The notes under the pieces: model-generated
What the model was told of the DNA's origin: nothing
Seen by the model: the letters and a program-made list of their open reading frames with translations, nothing else
Databases searched by the model: none
Made by a program: the position numbers and the translations under genes
Part shown: in pieces, positions 1-7,064 of the stretch
How the letters are laid out: every line of letters starts with the position of its first letter
How positions within the stretch are numbered: the stretch's first letter is position 1
Assembly: GCF_900091615.1 (NCBI RefSeq)
Contig: NZ_FMIA01000002.1
Span: 2,232,001 to 2,296,000, forward strand
Direction: 5' to 3'
Length of the DNA: 64,000 bases
From: Micromonospora yangpuensis
GTDB lineage: Bacteria; Actinomycetota; Actinomycetes; Mycobacteriales; Micromonosporaceae

Positions 1-125
1 GTGGCGTGGTGGCCGGCGCGGCGCTCGGCGCGGTAGGTGGCATGGTCGCCGGCGAGATGATCAGCGACGCCTTCGAGGGCGACGACGACGGCGGCGACGA
101 GGACTTCGGCGGCGACGAGGAGTAG
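1..125 (+). CDS. 3' end of a glycine-rich protein with acidic tail (partial)
   Basis: The reading frame enters the window already open and ends at TAG 123-125. The visible 40 residues start with small Gly/Ala/Val residues spaced like a glycine-zipper membrane segment (GVVAGAALGAVGG) and end in an Asp/Glu/Gly-rich tail. Glycine-zipper segments usually insert in or associate with membranes. The N-terminus is outside the window, so the function cannot be given. A strong hairpin follows about 100 bases downstream. Confidence 0.6.
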   Translation, partial: GVVAGAALGAVGGMVAGEMISDAFEGDDDGGDEDFGGDEE

Positions 126-222
126 CAACCAGTCGACGGTGACCGCCTCGACGGCGGTCCCGACGGCCCTCGGCACGACGGCGACCCCCCGGGCACGGTC
201 CCCGGCGGTCGCGTGAACGACG

Positions 223-260
223 GCGGTGGCCCCCGGGGAAGACTCCCCGGGGGCCACCGC
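223..260. terminator. Hairpin terminator between convergent genes
   Basis: A 17-bp stem (223-239 with 244-260) closes a 4-base loop. It lies between the gene ending at 125 (+) and the one ending at 284 (-), so it can serve both. There is no U-tract, as is usual in high-GC actinobacteria. Confidence 0.75.
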
Positions 261-283
261 TGCTCGGTGCCGACCTGGTGTGG

Positions 284-682
284 TCAGTGCCGGGCCTTGC
301 GCTCCCGACCGCTGCGGAAGTTGCTGCCGGCCTTGGCCAGACCCCGGCTACCCAGGTAACCGATGGTCAGCAGCGTGATGAAGAACCAGGCCTGCGGGGC
401 GCGGAAGATGTCCACGCCGGCCGCGTTCTGGCCGACCAGCTGCGAGGCGACCAGTACGCCGACCACCGCCGCGACGTAGACCCAGAACTCCGTGGTCGCG
501 AAGGCCTGCTTGGTCTCCGTACCCGGAGAGACCATCGGCTGGCGGTGACCATCGTGCATCGCCGGCATCTGATGGGTCTGGGTCTCCTGCATGGCACGGT
601 TCTGCTGCCCCGTGTCCATCCGGTTCGGCGCGGTCTGCATGGACCGGTTCGACGGCCTCGTGGATGCAGCCTGTGTGCTCAT
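284..682 (-). CDS. Small membrane protein, two predicted TM helices
   Basis: This is a 132-residue protein. The first 65 residues are polar (many Gln, Thr, Met, His) and probably disordered or cytoplasmic. Two hydrophobic helices follow (about 66-86, starting FWVYVAAVVG, and about 96-112), then a basic tail (RERKARH). The start was set at ATG 682 because a perfect AGGAGG lies just upstream; the frame is open further upstream but without an equally good site. I do not recognise the family. A topology of two helices with a basic tail is typical of conserved actinobacterial membrane proteins of unknown role. Confidence 0.8.
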   Translation of the reverse strand: MSTQAASTRPSNRSMQTAPNRMDTGQQNRAMQETQTHQMPAMHDGHRQPMVSPGTETKQAFATTEFWVYVAAVVGVLVASQLVGQNAAGVDIFRAPQAWFFITLLTIGYLGSRGLAKAGSNFRSGRERKARH

Positions 683-760
683 CTTGTCCTCCTCAGGATG
701 CGATGAGTCCTGCGATCCCTCGCCCCGCTGCCGCGTCCCTGCCACGGCACGGTTGACCTG

Positions 761-803
761 CTCTGGCCAGGGCACCCGGCGTCTACCCGGTGCCCTGGCC
801 GAG
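761..803. terminator. Hairpin downstream of the CBM13 esterase gene
   Basis: A long inverted repeat (GGCCAGGGCACC pairing with GGTGCCCTGGCC) lies about 110 bases past the stop of the minus-strand esterase gene and about 80 bases before the next minus-strand start. It is a probable terminator for the esterase transcript; an attenuator for the membrane-protein gene is also possible. Confidence 0.5.
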
Positions 804-914
804 GTAACCCCGTAGCCGGGGCGAAAATCTGGCCGCGCCTCCGCTGACCTTCGTGCCGCCCGCTCATTGGACATTCGAAACGAAGGGGTCGTTACGGACG
901 GTACGGTCCCGACG

Positions 915-2312
915 TCACTGGAACTGGGTGAAGAAGTTCCACGCCAGGGCGGGGACCCAGGTCCGGGGCCCGCTGTCGCCGGGGGCGCCGTCCTGCGGAG
1001 CCGCGATGTGGCCCCCGTCGAAGGCGGCCCACGCCACCGGGAAGCCGGAGCGGCAGCCCGAGTAGGTGGTGACGACGTGGGTCAGGCTGCCGGCTGCTGG
1101 CTCGCGCGGGCTCTGCGCGGTGCAGCCGTTGTTCCGGACGAACCGGTCGCGCATCGCGCGTCCGTTGGCGATCCCGTCGCTGATGCCGTGCACCCCCAGG
1201 TACGCCACGGCCTGGGTGCCGCCGCTGCATCCGCTGAGTTCACGCGGGGCGGACTGGACGACGACCGCCCGGAAGACGTCCGGCCGGGCGCAGGCGAGGG
1301 CGTAGCTCATCGCGCCGCCGTAGCTGAACCCGATGGAGAAGCGCTGGCGCGGGTTGACACAGAGGGCGGACTGGACCCGGTTGAGTACGTCGTCGATGAA
1401 GGTGACGTCCTCACCCCCGGTGTTGGCCCAACCGTTGCCGAGGCCCTGGGGCGCGACGAAGATCGTCGTGTTGTTGGCCAACCGCTGGAGCCCGTAGTAG
1501 GACCAGGTGTTGCGGTCCACGGTCTGCCCGGTGTCCACGTCCACCGCGGTGCCACCCAACCAGTGCAGACCGAAGACCAGCCGGTACGGGTTGTTCTGCT
1601 GGTAGTTGGCGGGGATCCGCAGGATGAAGTTCCGGCTCTTGCCGTTGCTGGTGATGGTGTGCGTACCACTGGCGATGCCGGGGGCCTTGCCGCACCCCGA
1701 GGTGCCGCTGCCCGGCGGCGGCGTGGTCGGCGGGGTTCCGCCGTCGACGCGGACGAGTTGCCACTGTTGGTTGGTGCCGCCCCAGTCGTCGTACTGGACG
1801 ATGTTGCCGCCGTCGGCGGTGGAGGCGTTCTGTACCTCGATGGCCTTGTTGCTGTTGCGGTTGATCAGGCGGACGTGGCCGCCGTCGGAGTCGGCGAGGC
1901 GGAACTGCTGGTTGGTGCCGTTGCCGTCGGTCCACTGGACGATGCTGGCGCCGTTGGCGGTGGAGAAGTTGTAGACGTCGAGGACCTTGTTGGACAGTCG
2001 GGACTTGAGTCGGTAGTAGCCGCCGCCGGAGTCGACGAACTGCCACTGTTGTTGGTTGCCGTTGTTGCGGGTCCACTGGGTGATCCGCGCGCCGTCGTTG
2101 GTGGCGGAGTTGTAGACGTCCAGGGCCTTGCCGCTGTTGCGGTTGACCAGGACGTACCAGGCGTTGGTGTCGACCGTCGCGGCCGCGGCGGGCGAGGCCT
2201 GCACGACGGCGAGCCCGGTGGCCGCCAGCACCGCCGCGACCACCGCGGCCAGCGCCGGCCACCGGCGTCGTCGTGCCACGGAGGCGGGACGGGCCTCCTG
2301 CTTGGCTGTCAT
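915..2312 (-). CDS. Secreted feruloyl esterase/PHB depolymerase-family hydrolase with N-terminal ricin-type CBM13
   Basis: The product has 465 residues. A signal peptide covers about 1-45 (basic start, hydrophobic core, A-x-A end). A ricin-B/CBM13 lectin domain follows at about 50-190, with three repeats carrying N-x-x-S-x-K and QQW/QQF motifs. A Thr/Pro linker (193-203) leads to an alpha/beta hydrolase of the LpqC/COG3509 esterase type. Its likely triad is Ser330 in GFSYGG, Asp379 in ISDG and His435 in GGH. Family members remove ferulic or acetyl esters from arabinoxylan, or depolymerise polyhydroxybutyrate. Two GH43 neighbours and the carbohydrate-binding domain favour hemicellulose ester cleavage outside the cell. 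ATG 2312 was chosen because AAGGAG lies upstream and a signal peptide follows. Confidence 0.87.
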   Translation of the reverse strand: MTAKQEARPASVARRRRWPALAAVVAAVLAATGLAVVQASPAAAATVDTNAWYVLVNRNSGKALDVYNSATNDGARITQWTRNNGNQQQWQFVDSGGGYYRLKSRLSNKVLDVYNFSTANGASIVQWTDGNGTNQQFRLADSDGGHVRLINRNSNKAIEVQNASTADGGNIVQYDDWGGTNQQWQLVRVDGGTPPTTPPPGSGTSGCGKAPGIASGTHTITSNGKSRNFILRIPANYQQNNPYRLVFGLHWLGGTAVDVDTGQTVDRNTWSYYGLQRLANNTTIFVAPQGLGNGWANTGGEDVTFIDDVLNRVQSALCVNPRQRFSIGFSYGGAMSYALACARPDVFRAVVVQSAPRELSGCSGGTQAVAYLGVHGISDGIANGRAMRDRFVRNNGCTAQSPREPAAGSLTHVVTTYSGCRSGFPVAWAAFDGGHIAAPQDGAPGDSGPRTWVPALAWNFFTQFQ

Positions 2313-2362
2313 GGATCCACTCCTTCTGGTGGTACGGGGTGGTGGAGGTGCCGGCTCAGGCC

Positions 2363-4174
2363 TCAGGCCCGGGACCACTGCATGCTGGTCGCGGAGCCGC
2401 AGGTCCGCTGCTCCAGGGCAGCGCCCGCGGCGGTCGAGCCGCCGACCACGTTCAGGCACTTGTTGCTGTTGACGTTGACCAGGTTGTAGTAGTCACCGCC
2501 GGCCGACCGCCAGGTGAACACCTGGTTGAGACCGTTGTGGCAGGTGTACTGCACGACCTGCGCCCCGTCGGCGGTGGAACTGTTGAGGATGTCGACGCAC
2601 TTGCTGCTGTTGACGCTCTGCAGCCGGACGTTGCCGTTGCCGGCGTCGAGGAAGCGCCACTGCTGCCAGGTCGCGCCGTTGCTGCTCCACTGCCCGATCA
2701 CGGCCAGGTCCTGCAGGTTGGGCTGCTGGACGTCGATGACCTGGCCGCTGTTGCGGTTGGTGATCCGGTACGCCGTCGGGGTGGTGCCGCCGCCGGTGAA
2801 CTGCCACCAGTCGACGTTGAACAGGAAACCCGATCCGCCGGTGAAGCGCAGGTACAGGTCCCGGGTTCCGGTTGCCCCGCTGACCGCGCAGGTGGTGTTG
2901 GTCCAGCTCTGCCAGCCGCCCGTACCGGCCACCCGGCAGGTGCCGACCAGCGGTCCGGTCGCGCTGTCCAGGCGCAGCTCCAGGTTGCCGCCGGAGGCGG
3001 CCGAGGCGACCCGGGCGGTGAAGGAACTCGCGCCGGTACCGAACGCGACCCCCCTGACCTTGATCCAGTCCCCGTTCTCCAGTGCCGAGACATTGACGCC
3101 GCCGCCGGTGGTGGCCTCGGTCTCGATGCCCGAGCCCCAGGCGATGGTCTCGGCCTCCTGCCGGACGTACGGGTTCAGGGTGCCGACCTGCGGCACACCG
3201 GCGGTGGTCATGTTCATCGAGGGGATCGTGCCGTCGCTGCGGTAGGTGAACTTCTCCACCGCCACCGAGCGGGTGAAGCCGCCGCCGCCGGGCAGCGCCC
3301 CGTTGTGGTAGAAGAAGTACGACCCGCCGTTGAAGTCGACGATGCCTGGGTGGTTGGTGAAGCTTGAGCCCTGCCGGGGCATGACCGTGCCGCGGTAGGT
3401 CCACGGGCCGGTGGGGCCGGGGGCGGTGGAGTAGGCGATGAACTCCCCGCAGCACTCGGCGGCGAAGATCATGTAGTAGGTGCCGTTACGTTTGTAGACC
3501 CACGGCCCCTCCTCGTACAGGGTGGGGCGGCTGGGGTTGCCGGTGCGGGTGCCGAAACCGGCGGTGGTCAGCGGGATCTGCGTCGCGGCACCGGAGAAGG
3601 AGATCATGTCCGCGTTCAGGCGCACGTACCAGAGGTTGGGGTTGCCCCAGTACAGGTAGGCCTGTCCGGTGTCGTCGATGAAGGCGTGCGGGTCGATCTC
3701 GCCGTTCTCCAGCAGCGGGCGCCCGATGGCGTCCCGGAACGGGCCGGTGGGGCTGCTCGACACGCCGACGCCGATGGCCATCCGGCCGGTGGCCCGGTTC
3801 TTCACCGGCACGTACCAGTAGAACTGGTTGTTGCGGGCCACGACGTGACCGGCCCAGGCGTCCGCGCTGGCCCAGCTGAAGGTGGCCACGTTCATCGGTA
3901 CGCCGTGGTCGGTCCAGTTCACCATGTCCGCCGAGGAGAAGACCCGCCACTCCTTCATGGTGAAGTAGGTCGAGCCGTCCTCGTCCCGCCCGGTGTAGAG
4001 GTACACCCGACCGTTGTGCACAAGCGGGGCCGGGTCAGCGGTGTAGATGTGTTGCACGACCGGGTTGTCGGCCTTGGCGACGGTGGCCGGCACCACCGCC
4101 ACGATCGCGCAGATGCCCATCAGCAGGGTGAGCAGCCCGCCGCCGATTCGGCGGCCACTCAGGGTTCGGTTCAT
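2363..4174 (-). CDS. Secreted GH43 glycosidase with CBM6 and ricin-type CBM13
   Basis: The product has 603 residues. A signal peptide covers about 1-35. A five-bladed GH43 domain (about 40-325) has the expected acidic triad: Asp47 in ADPAP (base), Asp161 in EIDPH and Glu222 in EEGPW (acid). A CBM6 beta-sandwich follows (about 338-460, ENGDWIKVRGV, ending VDWWQFTGGG), then a ricin-type CBM13 (about 468-603). GH43-CBM6 enzymes typically remove arabinofuranose from arabinoxylan or cleave xylo-oligosaccharides; the exact substrate cannot be read here. It lies between an esterase and a second GH43 gene on the same strand. The gap to each neighbour (50 and 85 bases) allows co-transcription, although a hairpin sits just upstream. 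Confidence 0.9.
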   Translation of the reverse strand: MNRTLSGRRIGGGLLTLLMGICAIVAVVPATVAKADNPVVQHIYTADPAPLVHNGRVYLYTGRDEDGSTYFTMKEWRVFSSADMVNWTDHGVPMNVATFSWASADAWAGHVVARNNQFYWYVPVKNRATGRMAIGVGVSSSPTGPFRDAIGRPLLENGEIDPHAFIDDTGQAYLYWGNPNLWYVRLNADMISFSGAATQIPLTTAGFGTRTGNPSRPTLYEEGPWVYKRNGTYYMIFAAECCGEFIAYSTAPGPTGPWTYRGTVMPRQGSSFTNHPGIVDFNGGSYFFYHNGALPGGGGFTRSVAVEKFTYRSDGTIPSMNMTTAGVPQVGTLNPYVRQEAETIAWGSGIETEATTGGGVNVSALENGDWIKVRGVAFGTGASSFTARVASAASGGNLELRLDSATGPLVGTCRVAGTGGWQSWTNTTCAVSGATGTRDLYLRFTGGSGFLFNVDWWQFTGGGTTPTAYRITNRNSGQVIDVQQPNLQDLAVIGQWSSNGATWQQWRFLDAGNGNVRLQSVNSSKCVDILNSSTADGAQVVQYTCHNGLNQVFTWRSAGGDYYNLVNVNSNKCLNVVGGSTAAGAALEQRTCGSATSMQWSRA

Positions 4175-4223
4175 GGATGTCGTTTCTCCCTCGTCCGTAC
4201 CAGGGGGTGGGTGTCCGGGTGGT

Positions 4224-4251
4224 GCCGGCGGGGTGACCGAACCCCGCCGGC
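4224..4251. terminator. Hairpin after the GH43-CBM42 gene
   Basis: An 11-bp perfect stem (GCCGGCGGGGT with ACCCCGCCGGC) closes a 6-base loop immediately after the stop of the minus-strand gene at 4260. It probably ends or attenuates that transcript before the next GH43 gene. Confidence 0.7.
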
Positions 4252-4259
4252 GACGACGG

Positions 4260-5654
4260 CTACGAGGTGAGACGGAAGGTCGCGTCCTGCCGGTCGTTGG
4301 CGCTGGACGACGAGCTGAGCGGGTCGATGCGCAGGACCTGGCCGGCGTGCCGCAGATACCGGTCCGGGAAGTTGTACGACCGCAGCGAGGTCCACGCGGA
4401 GTCGGCCAGCCCGGCGGTACGGTAGAACGTCGCGTCGGCGCGGAAGGTCGCGCTCCCGTCGTTCACACCGAGCTGCGCGACGTAACCGCTGTGCCGGATG
4501 AAGTAGCCGGGGCGGTTGACCGACTCGAAGGACACCGCCGCCGAGTCGGCGAGACCCGGCACCATCCGCCACAGCTGGTCCTGGTGCGGATCGAACGGGT
4601 AGGGGTCGATGCGCACCGCGTTGTTGGAGTGCCGCACGTAGTAGTCGGGCAGGTTGGACGACTTCAGCCGGACCCAGTTCGGCAGACCCCACCGGTTGAC
4701 CGCGGCGTTGTACTCGGCTTCGGTGATGCCGACCACCGAACCGTGCTTGGAGTTGATCGGCGGGGTGTAGTCGCGCTGGTTCAGCACCGACCACGAGTTG
4801 GCACCCACATTGTTGGTGGTCCACATGTACATGTCGTTGTTGATCGGGCCGAACGAGTCGCCCCAGAGCCACCACCCGCCACCGTCGTTGCGCGGGACCA
4901 GGTGCGACCCCTCGATCGCGGTGCCCTGCCGCAGCCCGCTGGTGTAGGTGGTGAAGCTGTTCGGGGCGCCGGTGTTGGAGCGGGCACCGTAGATGTTGCC
5001 GTTCGCCAGGTTCTTGTAGTACATGTACGTCACCCCGCCACTGACCCGGATGTCGGCGTCGAGGATGGGAAAGCCGGGGCTGAAGTAGGTCTGCGGTGGA
5101 CCCACGGTGCGGAAGTCGGACGTGTAGTTCACCAGGAACAGGTCCGTGGTGGTGTTGGCGGAGTAGACGATCCCGTACTGACCGCGGCTGGCGTCCCAGA
5201 AGACCGTCGGCGCCCAGGTGTGCACGCTGCTGCCGTACGTGTGCATCTGGATCCGCCGGTAACCGGTGAAGCTGGACAGGTCCACCGAGTCCCACACGTG
5301 CAGGTACTGGCTGGTCAGCCCGAAGTTGAGACCCTTGAGGTCGGTGGCGACGACCACGAAGGTGCCGTCCTGCTTGCGGTAGATGTACGGATCGCGCAGC
5401 CCCAACTGGCCGGCGGTCGGGGTGACGACCGGGTTGTTCTGGTTGAGCGGGCTCCAGTTCAGACCGTCCCGACTCACCGCGAGATGCAGACCGTAGTTGG
5501 CCGCCGACTGGTTCGGTGATTCGGTGAAGTAGGTCATCAGGTACGCCGTGTTCGTCGCGGCCAGGGCCGGGCCCTGGCTGAGCCCGAGGCCGGTCATGGT
5601 GAACGCGGTGGTGGCGAGCGTACTCAGGGTGAACTGCCGACGGGTCAGTCCCAT
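4260..5654 (-). CDS. Tat-exported GH43 glycosidase with CBM42 (AbfB) domain
   Basis: The product has 464 residues. It starts with a twin-arginine signal (TRRQFTLSTL) and an A-x-A site near residue 33. A GH43 domain follows (about 36-320) with candidate catalytic residues Asp88 in LRDPY, Asp199-201 in LDADI and Glu249 in AIEGS. The C-terminal third (about 325-464) is a beta-trefoil AbfB/CBM42 with three copies of a Y-x-RH-x motif (YYVRH, YFIRH, RYLRH), which binds arabinofuranose side chains. The likely role is arabinan or arabinoxylan debranching outside the cell. ATG 5654 is preceded by AGAAAGG; the open frame upstream has no signal sequence. A LacI-type palindrome lies 100 bases upstream. 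Confidence 0.88.
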   Translation of the reverse strand: MGLTRRQFTLSTLATTAFTMTGLGLSQGPALAATNTAYLMTYFTESPNQSAANYGLHLAVSRDGLNWSPLNQNNPVVTPTAGQLGLRDPYIYRKQDGTFVVVATDLKGLNFGLTSQYLHVWDSVDLSSFTGYRRIQMHTYGSSVHTWAPTVFWDASRGQYGIVYSANTTTDLFLVNYTSDFRTVGPPQTYFSPGFPILDADIRVSGGVTYMYYKNLANGNIYGARSNTGAPNSFTTYTSGLRQGTAIEGSHLVPRNDGGGWWLWGDSFGPINNDMYMWTTNNVGANSWSVLNQRDYTPPINSKHGSVVGITEAEYNAAVNRWGLPNWVRLKSSNLPDYYVRHSNNAVRIDPYPFDPHQDQLWRMVPGLADSAAVSFESVNRPGYFIRHSGYVAQLGVNDGSATFRADATFYRTAGLADSAWTSLRSYNFPDRYLRHAGQVLRIDPLSSSSSANDRQDATFRLTS

Positions 5655-5754
5655 GGTCGTGACCTTTCTGGCCGCAGGGCTGCGGCCGAGTTCGGGGACG
5701 GGTTGGGCGGGAGACTCTTTTCGGATCGGGGTCGGTAGAGTTTCATGCCGGTAA

Positions 5755-5770
5755 ATGTGAACGCTAACAT
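5755..5770. promoter_or_regulatory. LacI-type operator upstream of the hemicellulase genes
   Basis: The 16-base imperfect palindrome ATGTGAACGCTAACAT has the central CG and the ATGT...ACAT arms typical of LacI-family operators that control sugar-polymer genes in actinobacteria. It lies about 100 bases upstream of the GH43-CBM42 start. Confidence 0.55.
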
Positions 5771-6010
5771 AGTCCACGGTCTACAGCCTCGGCAAGAGGT
5801 AAAAGCCGGCCAAGAACGAACCCCGCTGGCGGCGGTTGGCCGGTTCCTCGCCAGCGCGGCGACTCGGCCGGACGTATGGGCGCTCCGGACCGCCGCTCCG
5901 TGTGCTCGGGGCGCCCGCTCCGCATGCGCCAGACCGCCGTCCTCGTGCCCCAGGCCGCCGTCGTCGTGGTCCGCGTCGTGCTTTGGACCGCCGTCCGCGT
6001 TGCCCAGGTC

Positions 6011-6190
6011 GCCGTCCGCGTGCGCAGGCTGCCGTCCGCGTGCCGAGGCCGTCGTCCGCGTGCCGAGGCCGTCGTCCGCGTGCCGAGGCCGTCGTCCGCG
6101 TGCGCAGGCTGCCGTCCGCGTGCCGAGGCCGTCGTCCGCGTGCGCAGGCTGCCGTCCGCGTGCCGAGGCCGTCGTCCGCGTGCCCAGGCC
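6011..6190. repeat. Tandem array, 20-bp unit, nine copies
   Basis: Nine head-to-tail 20-base units alternate between two variants (gtcgtccgcgtgccgaggcc and gccgtccgcgtgcgcaggct). Degenerate copies extend on both sides (about 5940-6230). The whole gap 5655-6372 holds no convincing gene. The unit length is not a multiple of three, and every frame stays open only because stops are rare at this GC. I read this as non-coding DNA. Confidence 0.85.
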
Positions 6191-6372
6191 GTCGTTCGGT
6201 GCCTCAGGCCGCCGTCCGGGTGCCCGGATCGCCGGCCGGGCAGACCGCGAACGTGCATGCTTGATCGCCGACGGTCCCGCCTGGGGCGAGGGATACTCGT
6301 TTCGCAGTCAGCGCGCCTGACCCTGGGTTACGGTGACGATCACCCGACCGACACGTCAGCGAGGTGATCGCG

Positions 6373-6780
6373 ATGCGCGAGAACGACGCGGACCAGCCCC
6401 GGACCCGCCAGGCCGCGGAACGGCTGATCGGGGACGAGTACGGCGACGGGGCGCTCGACGAGGTCACCGAGCCGCCGACCGACGTACAGCGGGTGATTCA
6501 GGACGACGACCCCGACGACCCCGCCGACGTACCGGTCGACCCGCAGGTGTTGCGCGACGGCGGCCCGACCCGGGGCCAGGGCGCGGTCACCACCACCGGC
6601 GGCACCGCCGGCCCGGCCAGCGCCCGGCGGGTGGCCCGCCAGCCGGAACGGCATCCCGGCAAGGTCGCGCCGACCACCACCGGTGACGCCACCACCGGCG
6701 GCATGAGTACGCCCGCCGGCGGCTCGACCAGCGACCAGTCCTCGTCGGCCAGCCAGATCGGCGGCTTCACCGACGACTGA
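6373..6780 (+). CDS. Hydrophilic, probably disordered protein of unknown function
   Basis: The product has 135 residues. The first half is rich in Asp, Glu, Pro and Arg (DDDPDDPADVPVDP). The second half is rich in Gly, Thr, Ser and Pro, and there are no cysteines or hydrophobic helices. The start at ATG 6373 has GAGGTGA spaced correctly; an in-frame GTG nine bases upstream lies inside that site. The composition fits an intrinsically disordered cytoplasmic protein. I do not recognise a family, and nothing in the neighbourhood suggests a role. Confidence 0.7.
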   Translation: MRENDADQPRTRQAAERLIGDEYGDGALDEVTEPPTDVQRVIQDDDPDDPADVPVDPQVLRDGGPTRGQGAVTTTGGTAGPASARRVARQPERHPGKVAPTTTGDATTGGMSTPAGGSTSDQSSSASQIGGFTDD

Positions 6781-7039
6781 TCCACCGGTCCCCGCGCTCG
6801 TCGCGTCCCGGCGTGCCTCGCCGCCTCCTACGCGCGCCGCCGTCGTCTCCTGCGTGCGGCCGTCGCCCCTGTGCGCCGTCGTCGTCCCTGCGCGCGTCGC
6901 CGTGCCCTGCGTCGCCGCCGTCGTCTCCTGTGCGCCGCCGTCGTCCCTGCGCGCCTTGCCGTCCCTGCGCGCGCCATCACCCCGTGCGTGCCGCGCCTCC
7001 CGTGCGGTGGTGTGAGAGGGGTACCCCGCTATACCGAAT
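6781..7039. other. Gene-free spacer with degenerate Cys/Arg-like repeats
   Basis: This stretch consists of degenerate repeats built on cgccgtcgtc and cctgcgcg. Short open frames exist on the plus strand but have repetitive Arg/Cys/Pro composition and no ribosome binding site. I see no gene here. Confidence 0.6.
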
Positions 7040-7064
7040 GCGTTAACAGGGGGCCCTTCCTTAC
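7028..7064 (-). repeat. Interspersed 36-bp palindromic element, copy 1
   Basis: Read on the minus strand, this element (AAGGAAGGGCCCCCT, then TTAACGC, then CGGTATAG) matches the element at 11723-11758 over about 36 bases. It supplies the TAA stop codon of the helicase gene and could act as its terminator. Confidence 0.75.

Noticed and set aside
867..2489. Plus-strand open frame of 540 codons across the esterase gene
   Set aside because: It lies antisense to a clear enzyme with motifs and a ribosome site. Its Val/Gly/Asp-rich composition is typical of shadow frames at this GC content.
6011..6190. Tandem array considered as a CRISPR array
   Set aside because: The 20-base units are contiguous with no spacers, and no cas genes are present.
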